The notes beneath the pieces were generated by a model. It was not told the DNA's origin. It ran no database searches and saw only the letters and a list, made by a program, of their open reading frames with translations. Of a stretch of 64,000 nt of DNA, positions 1 through 9,380 are shown piece after piece. Origin of the DNA: Weissella koreensis KACC 15510. GTDB lineage: Bacteria > Bacillota > Bacilli > Lactobacillales > Lactobacillaceae. Both the position numbers and the translations under genes were made by a program. The stretch's first letter is position 1, and each line of letters begins with the position of its first letter. The stretch spans positions 1,240,001 through 1,304,000 of the forward strand of contig NC_015759.1 of NCBI RefSeq assembly GCF_000219805.1, read 5' to 3'.

Positions 1-1
1 C

Positions 2-502
2 GATCGATTAAAGGAGTTAGAAGTGCCAGCTGGTCCTCTTTATGGAAAGTTGAAGCATGGTGAAGATATTACTTTGTCGGACGGAAGAATAATTTATGCT
101 AAAGATGTAGTTGGAAAACCTAAAATTGGGCGGATTGTGACGATTCTGGGAGACACGCGAAGGACACCTAATATTGATGTTTTGATGGATCAGGCTTCAG
201 TTGTAGTACATGAATCAACTTATGGCAAAGATGAAGCTAAATTAGCGCGGTCATACCATCACTCAACGAATTTGCAAGCTGCACAAGCAGCTACGAATCA
301 ACATGTAGGGCGTTTATTATTGACTCATATTTCAGCGCGTTACCCTGGACGTTTAGCAAATGAATTAGCTTATTCAGCACAATCAGTGTTTAAAAATACA
401 CGGGTAGTTAATGATTTTGATGTCTATGAAATTCCGATGGGTAAGCAAGATAACTCGGGACCAATTAAAATTCAAATTGAACCAGATGAAAAAGAGGAAT
501 AA
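2..502 (+). CDS. rnz: Ribonuclease Z, C-terminal part (cut by window edge)
   Basis: This is the C-terminal ~166 residues of tRNase Z, the metallo-beta-lactamase-fold endonuclease that trims tRNA 3' ends in the cytosol. The frame is open from base 2, so the gene starts before the window. The GTG at 23 is an internal Val in the conserved 'VPAGPLYGKLK' stretch and not a start. The motifs seen are GDTR, then HEST, then LLTHISARY with its metal-binding His, in the family's usual order. It ends 3 nt before recJ and is probably co-transcribed with it, as in many Lactobacillales. Confidence 0.93.
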   Translation, partial: DRLKELEVPAGPLYGKLKHGEDITLSDGRIIYAKDVVGKPKIGRIVTILGDTRRTPNIDVLMDQASVVVHESTYGKDEAKLARSYHHSTNLQAAQAATNQHVGRLLLTHISARYPGRLANELAYSAQSVFKNTRVVNDFDVYEIPMGKQDNSGPIKIQIEPDEKEE

Positions 503-505
503 ACA

Positions 506-2812
506 ATGATTGAACCACAGTATCAGTGGCAGCTTGATCAACTGCCTCAAGATGAGCGGGTGTCTCAATTACAAAAGCAGATTGGAGCACAGCCTTTAAT
601 CGCACAATTGTTGGTATCACGAGGATATGAAACGCCAGAGGCAGTTCAAACTTTCTTAAATCCAACTTTGGATGATTTAATTGATCCATACGAGTTACAT
701 GACATGCAAAAAGCTGTTGATCGAATTTTTTCGGCCATTGATCAAGGCGAAAAAATTGTTGTTTATGGTGATTATGATGTTGATGGAATTACTGCTACCA
801 CAATCATGGTTTCAGCTTTAGAAGTATTGGGAGCTGAAGTTGATTATTATGTTCCAAACCGTTTTAAAGATGGATATGGTCCGAATGTAGAAGTCTATAA
901 AAATTTGGCTGAACAGGGGATGCAACTACTGATTACAGTGGATAACGGAATTAGTGGTAAAGCAGCGATTGAAACGTTGATGCAATATGATGTTGATGTG
1001 ATTGTAACGGATCATCATGAACTTCCTACTGAATTGCCGTCAGCTTTAGCTATTGTACATCCGCAATTTCCAGAACATCCATATCCTTTTACTGGCTTAT
1101 CAGGAGCTGGAGTAGCCTTTAAGGTTGCCTCTGCTTTATTAGATGCTCCAGCAGATGAATGGCTAGATTTGGCAGCTTTAGGAACGGTTGCTGATGTAAT
1201 GCCGCTAACGGGTGAAAATCGAACCATCGTTAAACTGGGCCTAGCTAATCTCAATGAGATGCAACGTCCTGGAATCGCGGCGTTACTTCAGCTAGCTAAA
1301 ATATCAGTTGATAAATTAGATGCTAAAACAATTGGCTTTCAAATCGCCCCCCGTTTAAATGCGATTGGTCGAATGGATGATGCTAAGCTCGGGGTACAAC
1401 TATTATTAGCTGAAGCTGAGAAACCGGCGTTAGAATTGGCTCAGACCATTGATCAAGCTAATCAAGAACGCAAAAAATTAGTTGAATCGATCGCTGAAGC
1501 TGCTTTAGAACAAGCTAAAAACCAATTTTATTCAGATTCAGTTTTGGTATTAATGGGTGAAAACTGGCACGAGGGTGTACTAGGAATTGTTGCGGCTCGG
1601 ATATTAGAGGCAACTGGTAAGCCAACGATTGTCCTAAATCAAACAGGCGCAATCGCTAAAGGATCAGGCCGTTCACTTGCTGCTTTCGATTTGTTTTCGG
1701 CGATGGATCCTCATCGTGATTTGTATTTGAGTTTTGGAGGACATGCTTTAGCCGCGGGGATGACCATCTCGGTGGACCAAGTTCCTACTGTTCGTAAAAT
1801 GCTAAATGAAGCCGCGGTTGAACAAGCATTTGATTACCAGCAAAAAAAGGTTATAACATTAGCTGGTAACATTAATAGTAGAAATTTCAATTCTGATTTT
1901 TATGAACAATTACAACTACTTGGCCCGTTTGGGGAAGGTAACCCAGAACCAGTTTTTGCATTGGAATTAGATGGTGTTCAGAATGTCAAAACGATGTCAG
2001 AGGGTAAACATTTACGATTTACAGGGATGGATAAGCGACAATTGATTCCTGTAGTGGCATGGCAAAAAGGCGCCCTGGCAAATGAATTACAAGGCCATTT
2101 TAAGAAAATGACGGTTGTTGGAACCTTAGATCAAAATACATATCGAGGATCAACCAGCTATCAATTAATGTTTAAAGATATTGAAGCTTCTGGGTCAGCA
2201 TTGATTGATGCAAGGACTACACATTTAACTAAGCCCATGTTTAGCAAGCCTGCTACTTACTTGTTTTTTAATCATAATCTACAAAAACAATTGACTCCTT
2301 TAATTTCAAGTGCTGGGCAAGCGATGTGGTGGGAAGATGCTTTCAATGTAACACAAATTGATCGGGCCATTTTTGTCGATTTACCACACACTTTAGATGA
2401 ATTACATCAAGTTTTGGCATATGTCGAAATTGGTAGCTGGGAAACGATTTTTTATACTAAAAATCCTGCCTATTTACAAAAAATTCCAACTCGAAATGAT
2501 TTTTCGAAATTCTTCAAATTTATTCAGCAACAAAATTATATCGATCTTAAAAATCAATTTCAGGCGATGGAACAATATTTAAATATGGACGAATTAATGT
2601 TGAAATTGTTAATTAAAGTGTTTTTGGACGCAAAATTTGTTACAATTGAAGACGATTTCTTAAAAAAAGTAGAAAAACCGGATAATGTTGATTTAACAAC
2701 TATGCCGTCTTATCATAATTTTTTACAAAAAAGGGAAGTGGAAGCTAAATTAATTTATAGTACCACGGCCGAATTAGAACAATTGCTAAATGAATTAGCA
2801 CAAGGTGATTAA
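506..2812 (+). CDS. recJ: Single-stranded-DNA exonuclease RecJ
   Basis: This 768-aa protein is the 5'-3' ssDNA exonuclease of recombinational and mismatch repair. The DHH phosphoesterase signature is complete: YGDYDVDGIT near residues 87-96, VDNGISG near 147, and TDHHE at 168-172. The DHHA1 GGHALAAGM motif lies near residue 411. An OB-like region and a long C-terminal extension follow, as in Firmicutes RecJ. The start has an AGAGGA ribosome site and lies 3 nt after rnz. The apt gene follows after 27 nt, so rnz-recJ-apt is probably one transcript. Confidence 0.96.
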   Translation: MIEPQYQWQLDQLPQDERVSQLQKQIGAQPLIAQLLVSRGYETPEAVQTFLNPTLDDLIDPYELHDMQKAVDRIFSAIDQGEKIVVYGDYDVDGITATTIMVSALEVLGAEVDYYVPNRFKDGYGPNVEVYKNLAEQGMQLLITVDNGISGKAAIETLMQYDVDVIVTDHHELPTELPSALAIVHPQFPEHPYPFTGLSGAGVAFKVASALLDAPADEWLDLAALGTVADVMPLTGENRTIVKLGLANLNEMQRPGIAALLQLAKISVDKLDAKTIGFQIAPRLNAIGRMDDAKLGVQLLLAEAEKPALELAQTIDQANQERKKLVESIAEAALEQAKNQFYSDSVLVLMGENWHEGVLGIVAARILEATGKPTIVLNQTGAIAKGSGRSLAAFDLFSAMDPHRDLYLSFGGHALAAGMTISVDQVPTVRKMLNEAAVEQAFDYQQKKVITLAGNINSRNFNSDFYEQLQLLGPFGEGNPEPVFALELDGVQNVKTMSEGKHLRFTGMDKRQLIPVVAWQKGALANELQGHFKKMTVVGTLDQNTYRGSTSYQLMFKDIEASGSALIDARTTHLTKPMFSKPATYLFFNHNLQKQLTPLISSAGQAMWWEDAFNVTQIDRAIFVDLPHTLDELHQVLAYVEIGSWETIFYTKNPAYLQKIPTRNDFSKFFKFIQQQNYIDLKNQFQAMEQYLNMDELMLKLLIKVFLDAKFVTIEDDFLKKVEKPDNVDLTTMPSYHNFLQKREVEAKLIYSTTAELEQLLNELAQGD

Positions 2813-2839
2813 TTTAAATCATCGACATAGGAGCTTAAA

Positions 2840-3367
2840 ATGACAATGGACTTGCATGAATATATTGCATCTATTCCCGATTTCCCAAAACCAGGAATAA
2901 CTTTTCGAGATATTACCCCTTTGTTAGCTGATACTAAGGCTTTCAAATTTACAATACATGAATTAGCCGCTTATGCTAAAGAAAAAGGAGCAACCGTAAT
3001 TGTTGCTCCAGAATCTCGAGGCTTTTTGTTGGGAACCCCAATGGCTTTTGAATTAGGGGTTGGATTTGTTCCAGCTCGTAAGCCTGGAAAATTACCACGT
3101 GGAACGGTTTCAGAGAGTTATACTTTAGAATATGGTTCAGCAACCTTGGAGATGAACTCTGACTCGATTAAGCCAGGGGATAAAGTCGTGGTTGTTGATG
3201 ACTTATTGGCAACTGGTGGTACTATCGCAGCAACTAATAAGTTAATTGAACGTTTGGGGGGTGAAGTGGTAGGTTTAGCTTTCCTCATTGAACTAACTGA
3301 ATTGCAAGGCCGTGAAGTCCTCAAGGATTACGATATTAAGACCTTGTTAACTTATGAAGGTGAATAA
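2840..3367 (+). CDS. apt: Adenine phosphoribosyltransferase
   Basis: This 175-aa enzyme of purine salvage converts adenine and PRPP to AMP. The N-terminal 'SIPDFPKPGITFRDITPLL' region is typical of Apt. The PRPP-binding loop VVVVDDLLATGGT is near residues 116-128. The start has an AGGAGC ribosome site. A second Met two codons later is the only alternative start. It is the last gene before a clear terminator. Confidence 0.96.
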   Translation: MTMDLHEYIASIPDFPKPGITFRDITPLLADTKAFKFTIHELAAYAKEKGATVIVAPESRGFLLGTPMAFELGVGFVPARKPGKLPRGTVSESYTLEYGSATLEMNSDSIKPGDKVVVVDDLLATGGTIAATNKLIERLGGEVVGLAFLIELTELQGREVLKDYDIKTLLTYEGE

Positions 3368-3376
3368 TAAAGATAC

Positions 3377-3424
3377 AAATGACCATTTAAGCGAGATAAA
3401 TCTCATTAATTGGTCATTTTTTTG
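3377..3424 (+). terminator. Rho-independent terminator after apt
   Basis: The arms AAATGACCA and TGGTCATTT enclose a smaller GAGAT/ATCTC hairpin, and a T run follows. It closes the rnz-recJ-apt unit. Confidence 0.8.
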
Positions 3425-3480
3425 ATAATTTTGATGATAAATATTTATTATGACAATATTTTAATAAAATATAATAAAAA

Positions 3481-3489
3481 TGGTATAAT
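3481..3489 (+). promoter_or_regulatory. Extended -10 promoter for the DUF896 gene
   Basis: TGGTATAAT is a perfect extended -10 element 33 nt before the next start. No good -35 box is visible at the expected distance, which suits an extended -10 promoter. Confidence 0.6.
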
Positions 3490-3521
3490 TATAAAAATAT
3501 TAAAATTGGAGGCCAAATGAT

Positions 3522-3776
3522 ATGAGTGAAGATAATCATATGTTAGCAGTGCGCGAAAGAATTAATGAATTAGCAGCTAAGGCTAAAACCCCCGCAGGAT
3601 TAACGAAGGAAGAAATGGAAGAACGACGGGCTTTACGGGCTGAATTTTTAGAAAATTTCCGGTCATCGTTCCGTTCTCAAGTGGAAATGTTACAAGTCTT
3701 TGATAAAGATGGTAAAGAAGTCACTCCCGATAAAGTTAAAAATATTCAACGCGAAAAAGGCTTACGTGATAACTAG
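3522..3776 (+). CDS. DUF896 small protein (YnzC-like)
   Basis: This 84-aa soluble protein matches the DUF896/UPF0291 family. It has 'RINELAAKAKT' near the N-terminus, a charged helix (EEMEERRALRAEFLENFRSS), then 'VTPDKVKNIQREKGL'. Bacillus subtilis YnzC is the known relative, and its molecular role is not settled. The start is preceded by GGAGG. It stands alone between two promoters. Confidence 0.85.
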   Translation: MSEDNHMLAVRERINELAAKAKTPAGLTKEEMEERRALRAEFLENFRSSFRSQVEMLQVFDKDGKEVTPDKVKNIQREKGLRDN

Positions 3777-3866
3777 TTAATATTTTATGGATCTTAACTA
3801 GTATTCTAGGCTAGATTTGATACAATTAAATATGATTAAAAAAATAAGTTAGGTTAAGGTAAAGAC

Positions 3867-4085
3867 ATGAGTACGTCAATTTGGATCGTTATTGTTGTTA
3901 TTGCATTAATTGTAGGAGCCGTTTTTGGTTTCTTCATGGCACGTCGTTCGATGGAAACTTATTTGAAGAAGAATCCACCAATTTCTGAAGAAATGATGAA
4001 GTCTATGATGACTTCAATGGGTCAAAAGCCTTCACAAAAGAAATTGGCTCAAATGATGGCTCAAATGAAAAACCAACAAAAATAA
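3867..4085 (+). CDS. YneF/UPF0154 family membrane protein
   Basis: This 72-aa protein has one N-terminal membrane helix (about residues 4-24, IVIVVIALIVGAVFGFF). A basic, Met-rich tail containing KKNPPISEEMMKSMM and MGQKPSQKKL follows and defines the UPF0154/YneF family. Its function is unknown. It is followed directly by a strong terminator, so it is probably monocistronic. Confidence 0.88.
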   Translation: MSTSIWIVIVVIALIVGAVFGFFMARRSMETYLKKNPPISEEMMKSMMTSMGQKPSQKKLAQMMAQMKNQQK

Positions 4086-4094
4086 GTAAACATA

Positions 4095-4130
4095 TAAAAA
4101 AGCTGAGACACTTTTGCCTCAGCTTTTTTG
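4095..4130 (+). terminator. Rho-independent terminator after yneF-like gene
   Basis: The stem AAAAGCTGAG / CTCAGCTTTT with a 10-nt loop is followed by T residues. Confidence 0.85.
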
Positions 4131-4192
4131 ATTAAATTTATTTTCCCGATTGGTGTCGATGATTAATGTGTTAAAACATTGTATGAATTATC

Positions 4193-4236
4193 AAAAATAA
4201 AACGATCAGGCATTGGATATGCAAAGCTTGATCGTT
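4193..4236 (-). terminator. Terminator for the minus-strand acyltransferase gene
   Basis: The arms AACGATCA and TGATCGTT (4201-4208 and 4229-4236) are followed, on the minus strand, by a T-rich run at about 4193-4200. It lies just downstream of the plsC-type gene. Confidence 0.7.
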
Positions 4237-4247
4237 ATGAGATTAAA

Positions 4248-4871
4248 TTATTTTTTATGTTGATCGATGTATTTAAAGTCCGGATTAATACTTTGATCTA
4301 AGGCGTTGAAAGAATCCTTTAAAATTTGATCAAACTCTTGACTAGCAAGTTCTTTATTTTTTGAAAAACTTAAAGGGTCGATTGGATCACCATATGCTAA
4401 AGTGACATTATTGCGCTTGAAGAGTCCGCTAAACTTCAAAGGACCTTGATAAACAAGTGGAACAATGGGCTTTTTTGCCATTCTTGCAATGAGGAGTGCT
4501 CCGTCCTTCATGTCAGATGAGTGTCGAGAACCAGAAGGGAAAATGATTAAACTCATATTGCCTTTTTTTAAACCCTTAACTGGAATCTTTATTACAGATG
4601 GGCCAGGATTATCACGATCTACTGAGAAACCATTTGCATGGCGGATAATCCAACCAATAATTGGATTTTTGAATAATTCTTTTTTAGCCATAAACATATA
4701 AACTGTGGGATAACCCACTGCAGCGAAGAATAGGGGATCCCACCAAGTGCGGTGTGGACCGACGAGAACATATTCGCTATCGGGAACTTTATCCTGATTT
4801 AATACGGTGACTTTTCCGTTAATTAACCAAATTAGACCCCGAACAATATGGGCCGCAAATTGATAGAACAT
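4248..4871 (-). CDS. plsC: 1-acyl-sn-glycerol-3-phosphate acyltransferase
   Basis: This 207-aa enzyme transfers an acyl chain to lysophosphatidic acid to make phosphatidic acid at the membrane. The catalytic HX4D motif is HRTWWD near residues 40-45, and GFSVDR and FPSGSRHS follow. The Ser in place of Glu in FPEGTR is, from memory, common in LAB homologues. The N-terminal 20 residues are hydrophobic. It is the only minus-strand gene in the first 39 kb and has its own terminator. Confidence 0.88.
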   Translation of the reverse strand: MFYQFAAHIVRGLIWLINGKVTVLNQDKVPDSEYVLVGPHRTWWDPLFFAAVGYPTVYMFMAKKELFKNPIIGWIIRHANGFSVDRDNPGPSVIKIPVKGLKKGNMSLIIFPSGSRHSSDMKDGALLIARMAKKPIVPLVYQGPLKFSGLFKRNNVTLAYGDPIDPLSFSKNKELASQEFDQILKDSFNALDQSINPDFKYIDQHKK

Positions 4872-4994
4872 ATTAAAAATACCTCTTATTTTCTTAAATC
4901 ATAACTTTTATTATCCCACAAAATGGAATTGGTTGACAATTAATAAATCGAATTGGAAAATAAATAAGACATAAAAATGGACGGAGAAATTAAA

Positions 4995-5747
4995 ATGACG
5001 ATTGAGTTACGAGCTGATGAGCGATTGGATATGCTATATCGGGATGAAATTCAAATTATTCAAAGCCATTCAGTGTTTTCATTTTCACTGGATGCGGTTT
5101 TATTAGCCCATTTTGCTAATCCGCGAAATGGTGGACGTGGAACTACTGTAGACTTAGGTACAGGTAACGGAGCTATTCCATTATTTATGGCTCACAAGGT
5201 AACTGGTCAGATCATTGGGGTTGAAATTCAACCACGGTTAGCTGATATGGCTCAACGTTCGGTTCAATTGAATGAATTATCAGATAAAATTAAAATTATT
5301 AATAAGGATATGCGTGATGTTTTTTTTGATATTAAACCTGGTTCAGTCGAAAATGTGGTTTCAAACCCACCTTATTTTGAAGCAACGGAAAAATCACATA
5401 AGAATCCAAATCAACACTATGCCATTGCACGTCATGAAATTAAGGCTGATTTGAATTTAGTGACCCATACAGCTAAAAAATTACTTAAATCTGGGGGCCA
5501 TTTTTTTATGGTTCATCGACCTGATCGATTATTTGAAATTTTAGATGCTTTAAGGGACAATAATTTAATTCCAAAAAGAATTCAATTTGTTTATCCTAAG
5601 GTGGGAAAGGAAGCTAATATTGTTTTAATAGAATCAATCAAAAATGGTAAATTAACTGGAGCGCAAATTCTACCACCAATCATTACGCATCAAGATAACG
5701 ATGAATATCGAGATGAAGTTTTAGCTATTTATGAAGGCCGGGCTTAA
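4995..5747 (+). CDS. tRNA1(Val) A37 N6-methyltransferase family protein (TrmN6/YabB-like)
   Basis: This 250-aa SAM-dependent adenine N6-methyltransferase is likely to modify tRNA or rRNA. The SAM-binding VDLGTGNGAIPLF motif is near residues 50-62. The catalytic NPPYF motif, typical of N6-adenine methyltransferases, is near residue 120. I use the ATG at 4995 because GGAGA lies 7 nt upstream. An earlier in-frame ATG at 4977 has no ribosome site. It is coupled to the GIY-YIG gene, 2 nt downstream. Confidence 0.85.
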   Translation: MTIELRADERLDMLYRDEIQIIQSHSVFSFSLDAVLLAHFANPRNGGRGTTVDLGTGNGAIPLFMAHKVTGQIIGVEIQPRLADMAQRSVQLNELSDKIKIINKDMRDVFFDIKPGSVENVVSNPPYFEATEKSHKNPNQHYAIARHEIKADLNLVTHTAKKLLKSGGHFFMVHRPDRLFEILDALRDNNLIPKRIQFVYPKVGKEANIVLIESIKNGKLTGAQILPPIITHQDNDEYRDEVLAIYEGRA

Positions 5748-5749
5748 AA

Positions 5750-6037
5750 ATGCCGGATAAAAAATATTATATGTATGTGCTCCTAACTGCTGATAATACA
5801 TTTTATGGGGGTTTCACTGATAATGTATTACGAAGATTAGCGGTGCATGAAGCTGGCAAAGGGGCGAAATATACTCGACCCAAAAAAAGACATCCATTAC
5901 ATTTAATTTATTCTGAAAAATTTGAGACTAAAGGGGATGCTTTGAGAGCGGAGGCTGCTTTTAAAAAACTAACCCGGTTAAAAAAAGAGACTTTTTTACT
6001 TGATCATGGTGTGGATTGGAAAAAATTAAATAATTGA
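5750..6037 (+). CDS. GIY-YIG domain protein (YazA/UPF0213 family)
   Basis: This 95-aa protein is a single GIY-YIG nuclease-type domain. It has YMYVLL with FYGGFTD (the GIY...YIG strands), RRLAVHE, GAKYTRPKK, and a C-terminal 'EAAFKKLTRLKKE' helix. In Firmicutes it is commonly the neighbour of a TrmN6-like methyltransferase, as here. Its cellular role is unknown. The stop codon overlaps the -35 box of the rpsB promoter. Confidence 0.87.
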   Translation: MPDKKYYMYVLLTADNTFYGGFTDNVLRRLAVHEAGKGAKYTRPKKRHPLHLIYSEKFETKGDALRAEAAFKKLTRLKKETFLLDHGVDWKKLNN

Positions 6038-6062
6038 CAACTTTAATGCTTCAGCGTAAAAT
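6034..6062 (+). promoter_or_regulatory. rpsB promoter
   Basis: TTGACA, a 17-bp spacer and TAAAAT. The -35 box overlaps the stop codon of the GIY-YIG gene. Transcription would start near 6069, giving a leader of about 110 nt before rpsB. Confidence 0.7.
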
Positions 6063-6067
6063 TTGTT

Positions 6068-6165
6068 ATTGGTTTAATAACCAAAAATACTCACTAAATC
6101 TAATAGTTGAACGGGTGCCGTTTCGGTCGTCGAACTACATGCGGATTTAGGTGGAAAAACAATTT
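6068..6165 (+). promoter_or_regulatory. Structured 5' leader of rpsB (candidate S2-responsive RNA)
   Basis: The leader holds a TTGGTT/AACCAA hairpin near 6069-6084. A second element near 6102-6135 pairs TAGTT with AACTA around a GGGTGCCGTTTCGGTC core. Autogenous S2 leaders are known in several bacterial groups, and this RNA is in the right place. Assigning it to a known class would need a covariance-model search. Confidence 0.35.
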
Positions 6166-6180
6166 GGAGGAATTTTACTC

Positions 6181-6960
6181 ATGGCAGTAATCTCAATGAA
6201 GCAATTGCTTGAAGCTGGTGTCCACTTCGGTCACCAAACTCGTCGTTGGAACCCAAAGATGGGTGAATATATCTTTACAGAACGTAATGGTATTTACATC
6301 ATCGACTTACAAAAGACAGTTAAGATGGTTGACCAAGCATATAACTATGTTCGTGATGCCGCTGCTGATGGTGCAATTGTTTTGTTCGTTGGAACAAAGA
6401 AGCAAGCACAAGATGCAGTTGCTGAAGAAGCTACACGTGCAAACATGTACTTCGTGAACCATCGTTGGCTTGGTGGAACTTTGACTAACTGGACAACAAT
6501 CCAAAAGCGTATTTCACGTTTGAAGGAATTGCGTTCTTGGTCAGAAGATGGAACTTTCGATCGTTTGCCTAAGAAGGAAGTTGCATTGTTGACAAAGCAA
6601 CGTGAAAAGTTGGAAAAGTTCTTGGGTGGAATCGCTGATATGCCACGCATCCCAGATGTATTGTATATCGTTGATCCACACAAGGAACAATTGGCTGTGC
6701 AAGAAGCAAGCAAGTTGAATATTCCAATCGTTGCTATGGTTGATACAAATGCTGATCCTGATCAAATCGACGTTAAGATTCCATCAAACGATGATGCAAT
6801 CCGTGCCGTTCGTTTGATCACTGCTAAGATGGCAGATGCAATCATCGAAGGTAATCAAGGTGAAGATGCTGTTGCTGAAGAAGCCTTTTCTGAAGAAGGA
6901 GCTGAAAAAGCTGCTTCTATTGAAGAATTGACTGAAATCGTTGAAGGCGACAACAAGTAA
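6181..6960 (+). CDS. rpsB: 30S ribosomal protein S2
   Basis: This 259-aa protein of the small subunit docks S1 at the ribosome neck. The start at 6181 is chosen over an upstream in-frame ATG at 6151 because GGAGG lies just before it and the protein then begins [19 protein letters not shown], as in other S2 proteins. The body has the S2 signatures NPKMGEYIF and [10 protein letters not shown]. The C-terminal tail is acidic. It has its own promoter and terminator, separate from tsf. Confidence 0.97.
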   Translation: MAVISMKQLLEAGVHFGHQTRRWNPKMGEYIFTERNGIYIIDLQKTVKMVDQAYNYVRDAAADGAIVLFVGTKKQAQDAVAEEATRANMYFVNHRWLGGTLTNWTTIQKRISRLKELRSWSEDGTFDRLPKKEVALLTKQREKLEKFLGGIADMPRIPDVLYIVDPHKEQLAVQEASKLNIPIVAMVDTNADPDQIDVKIPSNDDAIRAVRLITAKMADAIIEGNQGEDAVAEEAFSEEGAEKAASIEELTEIVEGDNK

Positions 6961-6976
6961 TTATCTGCTTTAAATC

Positions 6977-7007
6977 AAGCTGAGGACATTAGGACTCGGC
7001 TTTTTTT
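6977..7007 (+). terminator. Terminator between rpsB and tsf
   Basis: The stem AAGCTGAG / CTCGGCTT with one G-T pair is followed by a run of seven T. Confidence 0.85.
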
Positions 7008-7033
7008 ATAGCTTGATCAAAAATCACTGGTGT

Positions 7034-7053
7034 AACAGTGTTAAAACACTGTT
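7034..7053 (+). promoter_or_regulatory. Perfect inverted repeat upstream of tsf
   Basis: AACAGTGTT and AACACTGTT are separated by 2 bp. The repeat covers the -35 region of the tsf promoter (-10 TATAAT at 7062-7067). Its position is that of an operator. It has no T run, so it is not a terminator. The binding protein is unknown. Confidence 0.5.
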
Positions 7054-7061
7054 AAATTGTG

Positions 7062-7067
7062 TATAAT
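7062..7067 (+). promoter_or_regulatory. tsf promoter -10 box
   Basis: TATAAT lies 42 nt before the tsf start. The -35 region (about 7039-7044) lies inside the inverted repeat and does not resemble TTGACA. Confidence 0.55.
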
Positions 7068-7109
7068 TAACTAGATAAAAACTTATATATTTAAAGGAGA
7101 CCATTTACA

Positions 7110-7982
7110 ATGGCAATCAAAGCTGCACAAGTTAAAGAATTACGTGAAAAGACAAACGTGGGAATGATGGACGCAAAAAAGGCGTTGGTAGAAACTGACG
7201 GTGATATGGAAAAGGCAATTGATTTCCTTCGTGAAAAGGGAATGGCTAAGGCTGCTAAGAAAGCCGGAGCTATCGCTGCTGAAGGAATGACTTATGTTGC
7301 TGTTAAGGGCAACTTTGCTGCAATTATCGAATTGAACTCACAAACTGACTTCGTGGCTGGCAATAAAGAATTTAATGATTTGTTGCATGCCGTTGCGGAA
7401 ACAATTGTTGACGCAAAGCCAGCTACTGTTGAAGAAGCGCTTGAATTGCCAATGGCCGGTAAGACTATGAACGAAGAAATCATCCACACTACGCAAATTA
7501 CTGGTGAAAAGATTACTCTTCGTCGTTTTGCAGTTATCGAAGCTAAAGATGGTCAAGTTTTGGGAGCCTACTCACACATGGGTGGACGTATTTCTTCATT
7601 AGTTTTGCTTGATGGAGCAAATGCTGAAGTGGCTAAGGATGTTGCAATGCACGTTGCTGCTATTAACCCACAATATGTTTCACGCGAAGAAGTCCCTGCT
7701 GATACTTTGAGTCACGAAAAGGAAATTCAATTAGCTGCTGAAGACTTGAACGGTAAGCCAGATGCAATCAAAGAAAAGATCGTTGAAGGACGTTTGAACA
7801 AGTTCTTGTCAGAAATTTCATTGGTTGACCAAGCTTTCGTTAAGGGAGATGGTGAAACTGTAGCAGCTTATGTTGAAGGACAAAATGGTAAAGTTCTTTC
7901 ATTCGTTCGTTATGAAGTTGGTGAAGGAATCGAAAAGGCAGAAAATGATTTTGCGGCTGAAGTTGCAGCACAAATTAAGTAA
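7110..7982 (+). CDS. tsf: Elongation factor Ts
   Basis: This 290-aa nucleotide-exchange factor for EF-Tu has the N-terminal UBA-like segment ([19 protein letters not shown]) and the TDFVAGN motif near residues 79-85. The C-terminal region is the usual dimer-type domain. AAAGGAG precedes the start. It is the first gene of tsf-pyrH-frr. Confidence 0.97.
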   Translation: MAIKAAQVKELREKTNVGMMDAKKALVETDGDMEKAIDFLREKGMAKAAKKAGAIAAEGMTYVAVKGNFAAIIELNSQTDFVAGNKEFNDLLHAVAETIVDAKPATVEEALELPMAGKTMNEEIIHTTQITGEKITLRRFAVIEAKDGQVLGAYSHMGGRISSLVLLDGANAEVAKDVAMHVAAINPQYVSREEVPADTLSHEKEIQLAAEDLNGKPDAIKEKIVEGRLNKFLSEISLVDQAFVKGDGETVAAYVEGQNGKVLSFVRYEVGEGIEKAENDFAAEVAAQIK

Positions 7983-8004
7983 GATTTGATAGGGGTGCAT
8001 AAAC

Positions 8005-8727
8005 ATGGCAGACGTAAAGTATAAGCGCATTTTATTAAAGCTATCAGGGGAAGCCATGGCTGGTGATAAGGGTTTTGGAATTGATCCTGAAACAGTTAAT
8101 AGTATTGCTGCTGAAATTAAAGAAGTTTATGAGTTAGGGATTGAAATTGCTATTGTTATTGGTGGTGGAAATCTTTGGCGTGGTGAAAATGGTGCTCAGC
8201 TAGGAATGGAACGTGCCCAAGCTGATTATGTTGGGATGCTTGGAACTGTGATGAACGCTCTTTCTTTGCAAGATTCATTGGAAAATATGGATGTTCCTAC
8301 ACGCGTACAAACCGCAATTGAAATGCGTCAAGTCGCGGAACCATATGTTCGTCGTAAAGCAGTTAGGCATCTTGAAAAAGGGCGCGTTGTTATTTTTGGA
8401 GCTGGAACGGGTTCACCGTACTTTTCAACCGATACGACTTCTGCCTTACGTGCCGCTGAAGTTAATGCCGATGCGATTTTGATGGGTAAAAACGGGGTGG
8501 ATGGTGTCTATAACGATGATCCACGTAATAACCCAAATGCAGTTAAGTATGATAAATTAACGCACATGGACGTTTTGTCGCAAGGTCTTAAAATCATGGA
8601 TTCAACGGCTTCAACGCTCTCAATGGACAATGATATTGATCTTGTGGTCTTTAATTTGAATACGCACGGCAATATTAAACGCGTTGTTTTGGGTGAGAAC
8701 ATCGGAACAACAGTTGGAGGAAAATAA
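8005..8727 (+). CDS. pyrH: Uridylate kinase
   Basis: This 240-aa UMP kinase converts UMP to UDP and belongs to the amino-acid kinase fold. It has KLSGEAMAG near residue 12, [24 protein letters not shown] and [10 protein letters not shown]. It lies 22 nt after tsf, and frr follows after 3 nt. This is the standard Firmicutes order. It is the only pyrimidine-nucleotide kinase in the window. Confidence 0.97.
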   Translation: MADVKYKRILLKLSGEAMAGDKGFGIDPETVNSIAAEIKEVYELGIEIAIVIGGGNLWRGENGAQLGMERAQADYVGMLGTVMNALSLQDSLENMDVPTRVQTAIEMRQVAEPYVRRKAVRHLEKGRVVIFGAGTGSPYFSTDTTSALRAAEVNADAILMGKNGVDGVYNDDPRNNPNAVKYDKLTHMDVLSQGLKIMDSTASTLSMDNDIDLVVFNLNTHGNIKRVVLGENIGTTVGGK

Positions 8728-8730
8728 AGC

Positions 8731-9276
8731 ATGGCAAATCAAATTTTAGAAAACACTAAAGAACGAATGGAAAAAGCCGGTATGGCTTTGCAAACTCAAC
8801 TTGGTAAAATTAGAGCTGGAGTTGCTAATCCATCAATTTTAAGAGATGTTAAAGTTATGTATTATGGAGCCGAAACACCTTTGAATCAAGTTGCTTCAGT
8901 TTCAGTACCAGAAGCACGGATCCTTTTGATTACTCCATTTGATAAGACAGCATTAAAGGATATTGAACAAGCTATTTTTGCTTCTGATTTAGGATTAACT
9001 CCTACAAATGATGGTTCAGTTATTCGTTTGGTTATCCCTGCTTTAACTGAGGAAACTCGTAAGGATTTGACGAAAGAAGTTAAAGCTGAAGCTGAAAAAG
9101 CTAAGGTTGCAGTTCGTAATGTTCGTCGGGATGCTTTGGATCAAGCTAAAAAAGAAGAATTATCAGAAGATGAGTTGCGTAAGATCGATAAAGATATTCA
9201 AGGCTTAACTGATGATGGAGTTAAAAATATCGAAAAAATTGCCGCTTCTAAGGAAGCCGAACTTTTGAAGATTTAA
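8731..9276 (+). CDS. frr: Ribosome recycling factor
   Basis: This 181-aa factor splits post-termination ribosomes together with EF-G. Family motifs are [14 protein letters not shown] and [14 protein letters not shown], and the C-terminal helix contains '[14 protein letters not shown]'. The GGAGG ribosome site lies in the last codons of pyrH. A strong terminator follows at about 9341. Confidence 0.97.
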   Translation: MANQILENTKERMEKAGMALQTQLGKIRAGVANPSILRDVKVMYYGAETPLNQVASVSVPEARILLITPFDKTALKDIEQAIFASDLGLTPTNDGSVIRLVIPALTEETRKDLTKEVKAEAEKAKVAVRNVRRDALDQAKKEELSEDELRKIDKDIQGLTDDGVKNIEKIAASKEAELLKI

Positions 9277-9340
9277 TATAACTTGTATGTTTTTATAATT
9301 ATATTGAATTAATTTATATAATTTAATGCATAAAAATGAT

Positions 9341-9380
9341 AAAATAACCTTACTTTAAATTTAAGTAAGGTTATTTTTTT
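9341..9380 (+). terminator. Terminator after frr
   Basis: The stem AAATAACCTTACTT / AAGTAAGGTTATTT with a 7-nt loop is followed by T residues. The rest of the 9277-9635 gap holds only the glmS control region. Confidence 0.9.

Noticed and set aside
6102..6135. Terminator in the rpsB leader
   Set aside because: The hairpin is interrupted and has no T run, so I list it only as a structured leader.
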